Numbered from the stretch's first letter, positions 17,005-26,697 are shown. The stretch: 64,000 nucleotides of DNA from Chroococcidiopsis sp. CCMEE 29 (GCF_023558375.1 NZ_CP083761.1:3032001-3096000); one strand, 5' to 3'. Notes: generated by a model not told the origin, from the sequence alone. Translations and numbers: made by a program.

Positions 17005-18321
17005 TCATCGAATGCTTATCCGCTTCAACACCTGATTTCGTGGCGATTCAGCAAAGGTATTGGTTGTTAAAACTGCGATCGCGCGTGCATATTGCGGATC
17101 ATTCTTGGTTCCAACTAGTGCTGGATTAGATGCTAACTGACGCTTCTGGGCATCTGATAAGTCTATCTTGACATCAGGGGTAATTCCCTTGTGGCTGATA
17201 TCCGTTCCTTTGGGGGTGTAGTAATGGGCAACTGTCACTGCTAACCCCGATCCATCCGAAAGTGAATGAACTGACTGAACTAACGCTTTCCCAAAGGTTT
17301 GACTGCCAACAACCATTGCCCGGCGATGATCCTGAAGCGCACCCGCTACAATCTCACTAGCACTGGCTGAATTTCCATCCACTAGCACTACCAGGGGAAG
17401 TTTAGTTAACGCTGTGTGATTAGCGGTCAAATCATCACTTTGCCCTTTGCGATCTACCGTGCGAACGATTGAGCCATCATCTATCCACATTCGGGCAATC
17501 TCAATTCCTGACTGTAACAACCCACCCGGATTACCGCGCAGATCCAAGACAAACCCATCAACCTGTTGGCGGTTGAGATCCTGAATTGCTCGCTGCATTT
17601 GCTCTGCTGCATGAGCACTGAATTCTTCTAGGCTAATATAGCCAACGCGCCTGTTACCTTCCTGCTTGAGGTTATAAGCCACTGTTGGCACCTCGATGTT
17701 AGCGCGTGTGACCTTCATGTCAACAACAGGTTGCCCTGGTCTATTAATCCGTAGGGTAACAAGCGTACCTGCTTTACCGCGAATCAACTTGGAAGCAGCC
17801 TGCACATCCATTCCATAAGTTAGTTTGCCATCAATTGCCACAATCTCGTCTCCAGCTTTAATCCCAGCTTTAATAGCAGGAGAATTCTGGATTGCTTCTA
17901 CAACAGTCAGGCGCTGAGTTTTTTCGTTCAGCTCCATCCGAATGCCAACCCCCGAGAGTTCCCCAGATGTTTGGCTGGTCAATATTTCGTACTGTTTGGG
18001 GTCTAGAAAGCGAGTATAGGGATCTTCTAGCTTTTCTAAAGCTTCTCGAATGGCAGTGTAGGCTTGTTCCTGGGAGGTATAGTTTTTGCTCAACAGGCTG
18101 AGTCTGGTTGCTTGCCAGTCAACCTTATTAAAAGTTGTATCAACATACTCGCGGGCAACAAGTTGCCAAACTTCATCAACTACAGCTTTCGGACTATTCT
18201 GTAGGGCAGCGCGAACAGATTTACACCAAACGGGGTTTAATGAAAAAGTGGCAGTTGTGGCGATCGCTCCACCAAATAAGGCAACTTGGAGCAACGAGAA
18301 GCGTCTTAAAGATTGCAGCAT
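17005..18321 (-). CDS. ctpA: C-terminal processing peptidase (S41 family) with PDZ domain
   Basis: A 438-residue exported serine protease. The N-terminus is a signal or anchor sequence (FSLLQVALFGGAIATTATFSL). A PDZ domain (about residues 105-190: SGVGIRMELNE, AGIKAGDEIVAIDG) precedes the S41 catalytic domain with the nucleophile Ser in VDGNSASASEIV and the general-base Lys in SQTFGKALVQ. Cyanobacterial Ctp enzymes trim the C-terminus of photosystem II D1 or other lumenal proteins. Several paralogues occur per genome, so CtpA, CtpB or CtpC cannot be told apart here and the symbol is provisional. Confidence 0.9.
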   Translation of the reverse strand: MLQSLRRFSLLQVALFGGAIATTATFSLNPVWCKSVRAALQNSPKAVVDEVWQLVAREYVDTTFNKVDWQATRLSLLSKNYTSQEQAYTAIREALEKLEDPYTRFLDPKQYEILTSQTSGELSGVGIRMELNEKTQRLTVVEAIQNSPAIKAGIKAGDEIVAIDGKLTYGMDVQAASKLIRGKAGTLVTLRINRPGQPVVDMKVTRANIEVPTVAYNLKQEGNRRVGYISLEEFSAHAAEQMQRAIQDLNRQQVDGFVLDLRGNPGGLLQSGIEIARMWIDDGSIVRTVDRKGQSDDLTANHTALTKLPLVVLVDGNSASASEIVAGALQDHRRAMVVGSQTFGKALVQSVHSLSDGSGLAVTVAHYYTPKGTDISHKGITPDVKIDLSDAQKRQLASNPALVGTKNDPQYARAIAVLTTNTFAESPRNQVLKRISIR

Positions 18322-18615
18322 TGAGATTGGCTCTCACTAGTTGGAAGTTTGATAGCTGTCTCATTCAGAGCCTTGAGTCACCGCCCTGAGTATTAATTGC
18401 TCTTAAAATATACACTTGGCAATTAATTTATGCCAGTAAAGACAAATTGAGGTCTCAATTTTACTCCTGCCTGAAACAATATTCTTTAAAATACTCAGAT
18501 CGATTGAGCCGGCAACAAGTATTTTGTGACAGTTTATCTAGTGTCTAAATCACCTGCATAGAGAGTTTGAGTGTTAAATTTAAATACCAAATCTTGACTT
18601 TCAAAATGAATTCAG

Positions 18616-21018
18616 TTAATCACAGATTGTTTGAGCAGCAATTGCTTGAATAGTAGGCAGGGGAACTTCGTAGAAATACTGTCGCTGGAATTGTTCTTCT
18701 CGCACAGCTGCCAGGAAGTTTTCAATTGCTTGCAGACAAGCAACATCCGAAACTGTTGGTTTGACTACTAAAGTGGCGCTAATTTTAAAACCTCGTTCTT
18801 GAAAGCTAACTTTGAAGCCTAAACAAGAAAGTGCTTGAAACCCCAATTGCAAAGGTTGGTTGCTAATACCCAGCTTTTGAAGGAGTTGCACGCGGGTAAC
18901 ACTTTGACCAGTGCGATTGAGATATTTGGCAATTCCAACGAGTTGTTGCCAGATTTGGATAGGTGAGACTAGTTGTGGTGCTGCCCAAGCGATCGCCAGT
19001 TGTTTTTTCTCAAATTGCGATCGCCGAATCCAAGCCCGTAAATCATCCCAGCTAGTAGGACACTCATGTACTATTAGTGCTGAGTGTTCCTCAATTGTGA
19101 CATGCCGCCAGTCGAGAATTTGAGGGTTAAGAGGGAGCCAGTCCCGTACGGGGGGTTCCGTCGTTGAGGGAACTGGTATTGAAGGATGAGAAGTTAGGGA
19201 TGAGGAGTCAGGTTTGGTTCTGATGGCAATCAGGCGGATTTCGTAGCGCTTTTTGAATGTGTTGTAATCTAGTTCTGCTATGCAATCACACCGTCCCGGT
19301 GGTAATTCATCTTTGTAGTGTCCCCACCATACACCAGGAAAGCGGCTGCCAGTGGAGTCATCTCGAATGTCAAATTCTGTTTTAATGTACTGAACCTTTT
19401 TCCCCTGCCAATCCTGTTGATTGCGATGCCAAGCATTTTCAAACCAGCAGTTTTGAATCAGCAGTTTCGGGATAGGATTTCCCATGCCGCAAGGTTCCAG
19501 CAGTTTCAGTTCCCGGAATAGTTCTTTTCCCAATTCCGCCACCGTCACCATCAGGTCTGCTTGCACCACTGGCATAGTTAGCCCACTTCCCTGCTGCCGT
19601 AGTCGCTGGTTAATTGCCTGTGTAAACAAAGCAATATTCTCAACTGGCAAACTTAATCCAGCTGCAAAGGGATGTCCTCCAAAACGATGCAACAGATGTG
19701 CTTGATCTTTAACTAACTGGTACAAATCAACTTGATTCACCGAACGGGCTGAACCACGAGCTAAGGGGCGAGTCTCCCCCTGCTTCCCCTGCTCTTGCTC
19801 TCCAAAAGTCTCTGTACTTAATAGAATTGTCGGTCGTCCGGTTTCTTGCGCTACTTGTCCAGCCACTAAGCCTAATACACCTGGGGGCCACTGGGCATCT
19901 TCTAGGACAATGACGCTGGTTGTTGATAAGTCCATCTGGGTTAGCTTTTGTGCTACTTGCTGGGAAACATCCTTTTGTAGGGATTTGCGACGGGCGTTTG
20001 CCAGTTCTGTATCTTGAGCTAACTGATTTACATGTGCTCGATCGCGGCTAGTGAGTAGTTCTACACAAAACCTAGCATCGCCTTGAATACGGCTAACGGC
20101 ATTAATTCGCGGACCAACACCGAAAGAAATATCTGTAGGGCGATCGCCACTTTTCTGGCACAGTTCCAGTAATCTTCCGATCCCAGGTCGTCGTCGTTGA
20201 CTGGCTGGTTGTTTAAAATCCTGTTGCATTTGCTCAATCCCTAATTGAGCCAAATAGCGACAATCTCCACTTAATTGCACCAAGTCCGCAATTAGACCAA
20301 TCGCCACCAAATCTAATAAGTCCTCTAGCGGCTGTTGAGGTACATGCGACAGCGTTTGATAAAGGGCTTCTACTAGCTTGTAGGCAACAGCCACCCCTGA
20401 AAGATGAAACATCTGGTGGCCTGGAGGCAAATAGCGAGGATTAATAATAGCTGTGACTGGTGGGCGCTCAGCAGGTAGAGTATGGTGATCGGTAATGATT
20501 ACATCTATCCCTAAGTTATTTGCATAATCAATTTCATTCAGGTTTGTACTGCCAGTATCACAAGTAACAATTAGATTGACTCCACTCTGAGCCAGCTCGT
20601 CAATGCCTTGGCAGTTGAGACCGTGTGATTGTGTTAGACGATTGGGTATGTAGTAACAAAGCTGGCTAGTTTGAGGAAAAAACTGACCTAAGCCATCCCA
20701 TAAAACAGCAGTTGATGTAATGCCGTCAGCGTCGAAGTCTCCCCAGATAGCGACTTTGTGGTGGCGATCACGTGCTAATTGCAGTCTTTCTACCGCCAGT
20801 TGCATTTCCTGCCCAAATTCAAACGGGTTGGCTGGTTTATACAGTTGAGGATTCACAAACCCCGCCAGGTGTTGCAAGTCTTGAATTCCTCGTTGCCATA
20901 ATAGTTGAGCAGCGTAATTCCCAGCTAAATCTGGGGCATAATTGCCCACAGCTTGAATAAACCACCCTGGCGGCTGAGATGCTGGTACAAGCATCCATTG
21001 CTGCTGTTGCTCAGGCAT
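18616..21018 (-). CDS. recJ: single-stranded-DNA-specific exonuclease RecJ
   Basis: An 800-residue RecJ-type 5'-3' exonuclease for recombination and mismatch repair. The DHH phosphoesterase motifs are visible: IWGDFDADGITSTAVLWD near residue 95, VTCDTGSTN, VIITDHHTLP, the DHHA1 motif FGGHPFAAGLSL, and an OB-fold region after it. A C-terminal extension of over 150 residues is typical of cyanobacterial members. Near residue 420, EQEQGKQGETRPLARGS looks like an in-frame insertion of the Gly/Glu-coding low-complexity repeat found elsewhere in the window. Confidence 0.93.
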   Translation of the reverse strand: MPEQQQQWMLVPASQPPGWFIQAVGNYAPDLAGNYAAQLLWQRGIQDLQHLAGFVNPQLYKPANPFEFGQEMQLAVERLQLARDRHHKVAIWGDFDADGITSTAVLWDGLGQFFPQTSQLCYYIPNRLTQSHGLNCQGIDELAQSGVNLIVTCDTGSTNLNEIDYANNLGIDVIITDHHTLPAERPPVTAIINPRYLPPGHQMFHLSGVAVAYKLVEALYQTLSHVPQQPLEDLLDLVAIGLIADLVQLSGDCRYLAQLGIEQMQQDFKQPASQRRRPGIGRLLELCQKSGDRPTDISFGVGPRINAVSRIQGDARFCVELLTSRDRAHVNQLAQDTELANARRKSLQKDVSQQVAQKLTQMDLSTTSVIVLEDAQWPPGVLGLVAGQVAQETGRPTILLSTETFGEQEQGKQGETRPLARGSARSVNQVDLYQLVKDQAHLLHRFGGHPFAAGLSLPVENIALFTQAINQRLRQQGSGLTMPVVQADLMVTVAELGKELFRELKLLEPCGMGNPIPKLLIQNCWFENAWHRNQQDWQGKKVQYIKTEFDIRDDSTGSRFPGVWWGHYKDELPPGRCDCIAELDYNTFKKRYEIRLIAIRTKPDSSSLTSHPSIPVPSTTEPPVRDWLPLNPQILDWRHVTIEEHSALIVHECPTSWDDLRAWIRRSQFEKKQLAIAWAAPQLVSPIQIWQQLVGIAKYLNRTGQSVTRVQLLQKLGISNQPLQLGFQALSCLGFKVSFQERGFKISATLVVKPTVSDVACLQAIENFLAAVREEQFQRQYFYEVPLPTIQAIAAQTICD

Positions 21019-21117
21019 GTTGTTAGCCTCATCTCTTTCTCGCTATTGTGCCGCAATGCTGCCTTTCACGGTATTTGTGTTACAAAAATCATTTACAAAC
21101 ATTTGGAATCCAAACAG

Positions 21118-21149
21118 AAAACGGTAAGCCATCAACGACTTACCGTTTT
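21118..21149 (-). terminator. strong terminator hairpin
   Basis: A perfect 11-bp inverted repeat, AAAACGGTAAG and CTTACCGTTTT, around a 10-nt loop, ending in T residues on either strand. It lies 18 bp beyond the stop of the Gly/Asn-rich gene and should end its transcript before recJ. Confidence 0.85.
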
Positions 21150-21166
21150 ATAAAATTGTGAAAAGG

Positions 21167-22453
21167 CTATGCCCCAAAATTAAAAGTGTAATTCGGGTTG
21201 TCATAGCCTGGATTTGCAGTGGCGGATGCTGTGAGATCGGGGCTGCTAAGTAAACCGCCTACGCTACTGCTGATATCAAAGCCGATCGCTTGGCTGGGGG
21301 TACTACTACCAAGGGAAGTCAAATTGCTAGTAGTGTCGCCACCCAGGGGGAAAGCCCAACCTTCGTTACCAACAAATGTTTGGTCATCACTACTGCCTTC
21401 AATGCGATTTCCAACGAAAGTGCTGCCACTAACATCGGAAGTATTACCACTACCAAGGATGTCGTTGCGATCGCCAGTGGGTCTGTTGGCATTACCGAGG
21501 ATGTCGTTTTCATTACCTAACTGCCAGTTGCCATTCCCATCGATTGTGTTGTCACTGCCAAAGTTCCAGTTACCATTCCCACTGGTTGTGCTATCGCTAC
21601 CGTATGACCAGTTGCCATTCCCATCGGTTGTGTTGTCACTGCCAAAGTTCCAGTTGCCGTTACCATTGGTGGTGTTGTCACTACCGAAGTTCCAATTGCC
21701 ATTACCGTTGGCAGTGTTGCCAGTAGCATTTGCACCATCTAAATTTTGAATATCAGATATCCAATTGTCACTGCCATAAGGTACGGGTAAACCGTTGGTG
21801 CCAGTTTCTGGTAGGTCGCTACCAGTTTCAAGGGAAGGGGGAGTGTTACCAAATGGTAAGTTACCAGGAATGTCACTACCATCTGATGCTGAGCTACCGT
21901 CACCACTGGGAGTACTACCACCAGCCGCGAAAGGATTGTTACCACCACTGAACGGCAAGTTACCGGGGACGTTACCGCTACCACTGGAGTCGGTGCTATC
22001 ACTAGCGGATGCGTCGCCACCAGCAAACGGATTGCCACTGCCATCACCACCAAACAGATCCTCGAAGCCGTCAATACCGGGTAGCTCAAAGAGGGGATCG
22101 AAGGGGGTTCTCATCGGGAGACCGCTACTATCGAAATCATATTCGTAGCCCTCAGCAGGTGCAAGTGGGTCGCCAAAGATGCCACCACCGAAGCCGCTGG
22201 CACTACCACCAGCAAAAGGATTGCCACCACCACCGGATGTATCACTATTACCAGCGAAGGGATTTTCACCAGCGGATGCATTGTCATCACCGCTAGGCAA
22301 GCTACCACCACCGAAGGAGGGTTGATCGCCGATAGGTCTACCATCACTGGACTGCCATTGACCATCTCTAAATTCCCAGTTGCCACTACCAGTGATATTG
22401 TTGTCATTACCACTGGATGCGTTGCCATTATCAATGGGTTGAGTGGTTTCCAT
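21167..22453 (-). CDS. Gly/Asn/Ser-rich repeat protein of unknown function
   Basis: About 428 residues, very rich in Gly, Asn, Ser and Asp, with almost no Lys or Cys. I start it at the ATG at 22453 (METTQPIDNGN) behind AGGAG. The N-terminal half repeats GNPFAGG and PGNLPFG motifs. The middle has about five tandem 14-residue units of the form NGNGNWNFGSDNTT, encoded by 42-bp DNA repeats (about 21530-21725). The periodic Asn-Gly pattern suggests a beta-solenoid or an extended glycine-rich structure. No signal peptide, lipobox or transmembrane span is visible. A terminator follows. I do not recognise the family. Confidence 0.75.
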   Translation of the reverse strand: METTQPIDNGNASSGNDNNITGSGNWEFRDGQWQSSDGRPIGDQPSFGGGSLPSGDDNASAGENPFAGNSDTSGGGGNPFAGGSASGFGGGIFGDPLAPAEGYEYDFDSSGLPMRTPFDPLFELPGIDGFEDLFGGDGSGNPFAGGDASASDSTDSSGSGNVPGNLPFSGGNNPFAAGGSTPSGDGSSASDGSDIPGNLPFGNTPPSLETGSDLPETGTNGLPVPYGSDNWISDIQNLDGANATGNTANGNGNWNFGSDNTTNGNGNWNFGSDNTTDGNGNWSYGSDSTTSGNGNWNFGSDNTIDGNGNWQLGNENDILGNANRPTGDRNDILGSGNTSDVSGSTFVGNRIEGSSDDQTFVGNEGWAFPLGGDTTSNLTSLGSSTPSQAIGFDISSSVGGLLSSPDLTASATANPGYDNPNYTFNFGA

Positions 22454-22941
22454 TAGAAACAATTCTCCTATTGCTCACAAAAATTTTACAGACAGAGAAA
22501 CATCAAAAAGCTGCTGTCTTTTTGACTTGCATTTAACCCATATCAAAGGCAGATATTAGTTAAATGCAGAATTTATTTGGCTAGCAAATTAAGCTTTAGC
22601 TACGATACTTTTGTCTTTTAGTTACTACCTAAAACAGGGCAAAGACGAAACAGTAATAAACGCCCCATGCACCACAAATCCTATAAGATATAGCTTGCAG
22701 TTAAAATAGAATTTTTTTTGATTGAATTGTCAATTATTTTGATTTTGTTCATGTAGAACATCTGTATTCAATCAACAACTCTGGGATCCCCCGACCACCC
22801 CTCCAGCAAAATAGAGTGACCGGAACAGCGGTGTCCAAAGTAACAAAAAAGTTTGGGTGATGAACTTAGCATGATTCATGCAAAAAGCATGATTTCTGTG
22901 AAGCAACCCGGTTAAGATCAACGCCGAACCTTATTCAACTA
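22454..22941. other. intergenic region before the IscB element
   Basis: AT-rich sequence containing the upstream region of the Gly/Asn-rich gene and the left flank of the IscB element. No further reading frame or RNA gene was recognised. Bases just left of 22942 would supply the guide part of the omega-RNA if the element follows the usual IscB arrangement. Confidence 0.4.
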
Positions 22942-23150
22942 CCCCGCCCTGAAGAGGGACGGGGATTGTAAACAGCCAGGTTTACAACGCAAGTGTCGAA
23001 TAGCCCATCGAGCCAAACAATCTCACATACTTCCGGTTACTTCTCTAGACCGGATTATCTGTAAGCCTCCTGGTTAGAAGGCGTTGGGAAAGCCAAGACA
23101 TAGTTTGTTTGGTGGGTGAAGAGACTCAAACTCGCAAGAGGTTTATCACA
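22942..23150 (+). ncRNA. IscB-associated omega-RNA (HEARO-like) region
   Basis: Directly upstream of the iscB start lies about 200 bp of structured sequence. It opens with a GC hairpin (22942-22964, CCCCG.../...CGGGG), continues through several short stems and ends GTGAAGAGACTCAAACTCGCAAGAGG before the ATG. Position and style match the HEARO/omega-RNA that guides IscB, whose guide lies at its 5' end. Exact ends and pairing were not computed. Confidence 0.65.
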
Positions 23151-23699
23151 ATGTTACAAGTTCCAGTTGTATCACCTGATAGCAACCCGCTCATGCCAAC
23201 CAAGTCCAGTCGCGCCCGTCGCTGGATTCGGGATGGTTTGGCGGTTGGAAAATGGTCAGATTTGGGCGTGTTCTACGTTCAATTGATTCAACAGCCATCC
23301 GGGGCAGAAACACAGCCTATCGCGGTTGGTGTTGACCCTGGGAAATTGTATTCCGGCATTGGTGTTCAATTTGCAAAAGCGACACTGTTTTTGGCACACT
23401 TGATTCTGCCATTTCAGACGGTCAAGGACCGGATGGAGCAACGCCGAATCATGCGACGTGGACGTAGAGGGAGACGAATCAACCACAAGGTTGCTTACTC
23501 CAAGCGTGCCCATCGACAAAAACGGTTTAACAACCGCAGACAGAACAAACTGCCCCCCAGCTACGAAACTGCCAATCCCAGAAATCAACTGGGATTAGTC
23601 AAGACCAAAGACAAATCAGCTCAAACTTCTGAGAGTCATGCCGTTGATGGGGCATCGAACCCCACTCAACCACTACTCCTATCCCTCCCCGCCGTATAG
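23151..23699 (+). pseudogene. iscB: IscB, internally deleted
   Basis: A 182-codon frame with the IscB N-terminus: PLMP motif at residues 13-16 (NPLMPTKSSRARRWI), the RuvC-I Asp62 in AVGVDPGKLYSG, and the Arg-rich bridge helix (RRIMRRGRRGRRINHK). After KLPPS it jumps to YETANPRNQLGLVKTKDKSAQ and SHAVDG, which is the RuvC-III end of IscB. The RuvC-II Glu and the whole HNH domain are gone without loss of frame. It may still bind its RNA but should not cut DNA. An upstream TTG at 23109 is open too, but the ATG at 23151 matches the family start. Confidence 0.85.
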
Positions 23700-23709
23700 A
23701 CGGACGGGG
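23687..23709. mobile_element. right-end hairpin of the IscB element
   Basis: CCCCGCCGT-ATAG-ACGGaCGGGG forms a stem with one bulge. It overlaps the iscB stop and echoes the CCCCG/CGGGG hairpin at 22942, so the pair likely marks the two ends of a roughly 770-bp element. The next gene starts 18 bp later. Confidence 0.6.
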
Positions 23710-23726
23710 TTTCTCGGAGATTTCTG

Positions 23727-25163
23727 ATGAGTATTGATGAAAATGTTTTAGAGCGCCCAGAATCAAGTCCCCCAGGAAGTACACCACCTAAAGGTTGGCA
23801 AGCAGCGATCGCCCGCTACTTCAAATTTGATTACTACAAAACTAACTTGCGCACAGAAATCCTAGCAGGTATCACCACTTTCATGACGATGGCTTATATC
23901 TTGGTGGTGAATCCGCTGATCTTATCTGATGCCATTTTCCTTAACCAACCAAGGGATCTTTTTTCTGAACTAGTAATTGCCACAGCCGTTTCGGCAGCGA
24001 TTGGTACGCTCGTAATGGCTCTAGTTGCCAAATATCCCTTTGCCTTAGCACCTGGAATGGGAATCAATGCTTTCTTTGCCTACTCAGTGGTTATAGGGCT
24101 GAAGATTGACTGGCAATTGGCGCTGGCTTGCGTATTTGTGGAGGGGCTGATCTTTATTGCACTCACTATCAGTGATATTCGTCGCCACCTGATTACGGCT
24201 GTTCCAGATTCAATCAAGATGGCAACAACCGCTGGCATTGGCTTATTCTTGGCATACGTCGGTCTGAGTGGTAGTACCGAAACCGGAGGCGCTGGACTGA
24301 TTGTCTCTAGTGAGGTGACGGCAACTGCTTTCGGTAGCTTTAGGCAACCCCAGACGCTGATGACAGCATTCGGGATCTTTCTCACAGCGTTTTTCATGGT
24401 GCGTCGCATTAAAGGCGCGTTGCTGTGGGGAATTGTGGGAACTGCATTACTAGGCTGGGTTCTAGGCGTTGCAGCTGCCCCCAATGGTATCCTGGCGTTG
24501 CCGTCGTTTCCCTCTCATTTATTCGGTGTGGCAATTACAGGGATTGCTGGCATCAACGGGAGCAACTTTTTAGACTTCATTGCCGTACTCCTAGTGTTTT
24601 TATTCGTGGATATGTTTGATACTATCGGCACGCTGTCTGGGGTAGGTACGCAGGCAGGCTACATCGACGAGCAGGGCGAATTGCCAAGAGCTAATCAAGC
24701 TCTGTTTGCCGATGCTGTTGCAACTGTCACTGGAGCGGTAGTAGGAACATCGAGCGTCACGACATTTGTCGAGTCAGCTGCTGGTATTGCTGAGGGGGGT
24801 CGAACTGGATTTACCTCTGTTGTGGTGGCAGCTCTGTTCATGGGAGCTTTGATATTCACGCCAATTTTTGAAGCAGTTCCTGCCTTCGCTACAGCACCCG
24901 CACTAGCGATCGTGGGCGTGTTAATGATGATTAGTGTCACTAGTATAAAATGGCAAGATTTGACCGAGGCAATCCCGGCCTTTTTGACCATCTTTTTTAT
25001 TCCGCTTGGTTTCTCTATTGCTGCAGGATTATCTGCGGGTCTAATTGCTTATCCCATTCTTAAAACTTTTCAAGGTAGAGCTAGCGAAGTTCCCTTGATA
25101 ACATGGCTTCTGGCTGCTATCTTCGTTGCCAGGTTCATTTTTATGACAATCCGCTTTGGTTGA
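23727..25163 (+). CDS. NCS2-family purine permease (AzgA type)
   Basis: A 478-residue polytopic membrane transporter of the NCS2 family, AzgA branch, which imports adenine, guanine or hypoxanthine with protons. Characteristic segments are EILAGITTFMTMAYILVVNP near residue 48, KYPFALAPGMGINAFFAYSV, VPDSIKMATTAGIGLFLAYVG and VDMFDTIGTLSGVGTQAGY, followed by GTSSVTTFVESAAGIAEGGRTG. The IscB element ends just upstream, so this gene may have lost or changed its original promoter. Confidence 0.92.
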   Translation: MSIDENVLERPESSPPGSTPPKGWQAAIARYFKFDYYKTNLRTEILAGITTFMTMAYILVVNPLILSDAIFLNQPRDLFSELVIATAVSAAIGTLVMALVAKYPFALAPGMGINAFFAYSVVIGLKIDWQLALACVFVEGLIFIALTISDIRRHLITAVPDSIKMATTAGIGLFLAYVGLSGSTETGGAGLIVSSEVTATAFGSFRQPQTLMTAFGIFLTAFFMVRRIKGALLWGIVGTALLGWVLGVAAAPNGILALPSFPSHLFGVAITGIAGINGSNFLDFIAVLLVFLFVDMFDTIGTLSGVGTQAGYIDEQGELPRANQALFADAVATVTGAVVGTSSVTTFVESAAGIAEGGRTGFTSVVVAALFMGALIFTPIFEAVPAFATAPALAIVGVLMMISVTSIKWQDLTEAIPAFLTIFFIPLGFSIAAGLSAGLIAYPILKTFQGRASEVPLITWLLAAIFVARFIFMTIRFG

Positions 25164-25201
25164 GGAGACGAGAATTACATATGGCAAGCGTTGATGAAAA
25201 A

Positions 25202-25861
25202 TCAAATTGGGGTGTCCCCAGCTTGAGCTTGAGATTCACGCGTGAGGGAATTAAGGGCGACTTCACCAGCAATTCCTTCCGGCTTGCGTGACAGCATAGC
25301 AGGACGCGATCGCTTGTATCCAGCCCTTTCAGCTTTTTGGCGCTCGTAAGCAATTAATCTGCCATAGTATTCGTGCTTGCTTAAATTCATTGACAAGAAA
25401 ATGTGCTGGCGGCTATTACCAAAACCTTTCCTGGTAAAAAACTTCACCGCTGGAGTATTAGCAGGATCGGTATCAACCAACATGAACCGTGCTCCATCTT
25501 CGACCATCCGTTCTACCAGTGTGTCAACGAGTTTGTCCCCTACGCCTCGGCGCTGAAATTGGGGACCGATTCCCAGCCAGATAATATAGCCATACGTCCA
25601 TGACCCCTTACTGATAACAGTTCCCAAGATGAATCCAGCAAGTTGACCTTCTATTTCAGCAACAAGACAATATTCGGGATCGGTGTTGTAAAGTCCAATC
25701 ACCTCCCACTCGTCCCAAGTGCGGTATAAATAAGGATACAAATCGCTAGTAAACAGCTCCTCTCCTAAATGGTACACAGGAGCAAGATCGTCAATTTCTA
25801 ATTCGCGGACATACACAGCAGAATAGGCGTGTAGTGTCGGATCGCTTTTATCAGAGTTCAT
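25202..25861 (-). CDS. GNAT N-acetyltransferase
   Basis: Around 219 residues with a GNAT fold. The acetyl-CoA-binding loop is the segment IGPQFQRRGVGDKLVDTLVE, and the later ANTPAVKFFTRKGFG is the usual end of the fold. The N-terminus (VYVRELEIDDLAPVYHLGEELF) matches cyanobacterial GNAT proteins of RimI-like type. The basic tail of about 50 residues is not part of the catalytic fold. I prefer the ATG at 25861 (MNSDKSDPT) to the start five codons earlier. The substrate is unknown. Confidence 0.85.
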   Translation of the reverse strand: MNSDKSDPTLHAYSAVYVRELEIDDLAPVYHLGEELFTSDLYPYLYRTWDEWEVIGLYNTDPEYCLVAEIEGQLAGFILGTVISKGSWTYGYIIWLGIGPQFQRRGVGDKLVDTLVERMVEDGARFMLVDTDPANTPAVKFFTRKGFGNSRQHIFLSMNLSKHEYYGRLIAYERQKAERAGYKRSRPAMLSRKPEGIAGEVALNSLTRESQAQAGDTPI

Positions 25862-25891
25862 CACACAAATAGTCAAGAAGTTCTAAGTCGT

Positions 25892-26674
25892 TTAGAGAGA
25901 CACTTCCTGAATAGTTCCTAAATTTGACAGCCAGTTTTTATCAATCGTCTCTTCTCTACTGTAGCGCTCGCGATCGCACCTAACGGTAAATTGACACCCA
26001 TCGCAGTGAGCGCTACCTTCGGCTACTTGCGGAAATGCTTCTGCCTGCTCGTAAAGTTGCAGCCAAGTGGTAAGCTGGCTCAATAGGCGATTAAGTCTCT
26101 GTCCACTTTGCTGGTGCTGAGCGTTGTTATAAGTAAATTTCAGGCTTTGGGGCTTATCCTCAGACTGGACAAACCAGTAAGTCATGGAAATCTGTTCCGG
26201 CAGGTAATCGCTGGTTTCAGCCAATACATATAAATAGAGGCGTGTCTGCCAGTTTTGTTCTAACTTACGTTTGTTGGGAGGTTTAGAATAAGTTTTCCAG
26301 TCGAGGATTTGGGCTTGGCGATCGTCTGCAATCAATAAGTCATAAATCACCGTCAGCAAATAGTCTTGAACTTGCAGAGTGCGGCAATGTTCGCTTTTGC
26401 GGAATGTTTGGCTATTTGTGTCAGGAGTCAAAATCTCAGGTGCTGCACTAGCAAAGGCTGTCATCCAGCGTTGCAATTGTTTGTCTTCTTGGACTAGGGA
26501 TTCAATTGGCAAGCCTAGTTCTCGTTGCTGCATTAGCAGGTGAAAGCGACTTCCCCAAATCTGCCGTTCCTGGTGTTCTGGGGTAGTAGGGGAACCAAGT
26601 TGATCTAAATAAGTGTGTTGAAACTGACGCGGGCAACGTTCTAGCAAGTTCAGCTGCCCTTGGGATAATCGCAT
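25892..26674 (-). CDS. PD-(D/E)XK (RecB/Cas4-like) nuclease
   Basis: 260 residues with the layout of a RecB-family exonuclease domain. It begins LSQGQLNLLERCPRQFQHTYL, has GSRFHLLMQQREL (His of motif I), AQILDWKTYSKPP (catalytic Asp and Lys), the Q-Y type motif QTRLYLYVLAE, and C-terminal cysteines HCDGCQFTVRCDR. The Cys near residue 15 plus the three at the end are compatible with an Fe-S cluster as in Cas4 and AddB. No CRISPR array or cas gene is nearby, so a DNA-repair role is more likely than adaptation. It lies 24 bp downstream of selD on the same strand. Confidence 0.88.
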   Translation of the reverse strand: MRLSQGQLNLLERCPRQFQHTYLDQLGSPTTPEHQERQIWGSRFHLLMQQRELGLPIESLVQEDKQLQRWMTAFASAAPEILTPDTNSQTFRKSEHCRTLQVQDYLLTVIYDLLIADDRQAQILDWKTYSKPPNKRKLEQNWQTRLYLYVLAETSDYLPEQISMTYWFVQSEDKPQSLKFTYNNAQHQQSGQRLNRLLSQLTTWLQLYEQAEAFPQVAEGSAHCDGCQFTVRCDRERYSREETIDKNWLSNLGTIQEVSL

Positions 26675-26697
26675 AGAGCTATTAGTTTTTCACTTTA

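Noticed and set aside
21219-22296. Several long frames antisense to the Gly/Asn-rich gene
   Set aside because: They arise from the skewed codon composition of the repeat gene and contain only repetitive low-complexity sequence.
25892-26674. Cas4-like nuclease as a sign of CRISPR
   Set aside because: No repeat-spacer array or cas gene was seen anywhere in the window; RecB-type nucleases of this form occur widely without CRISPR.
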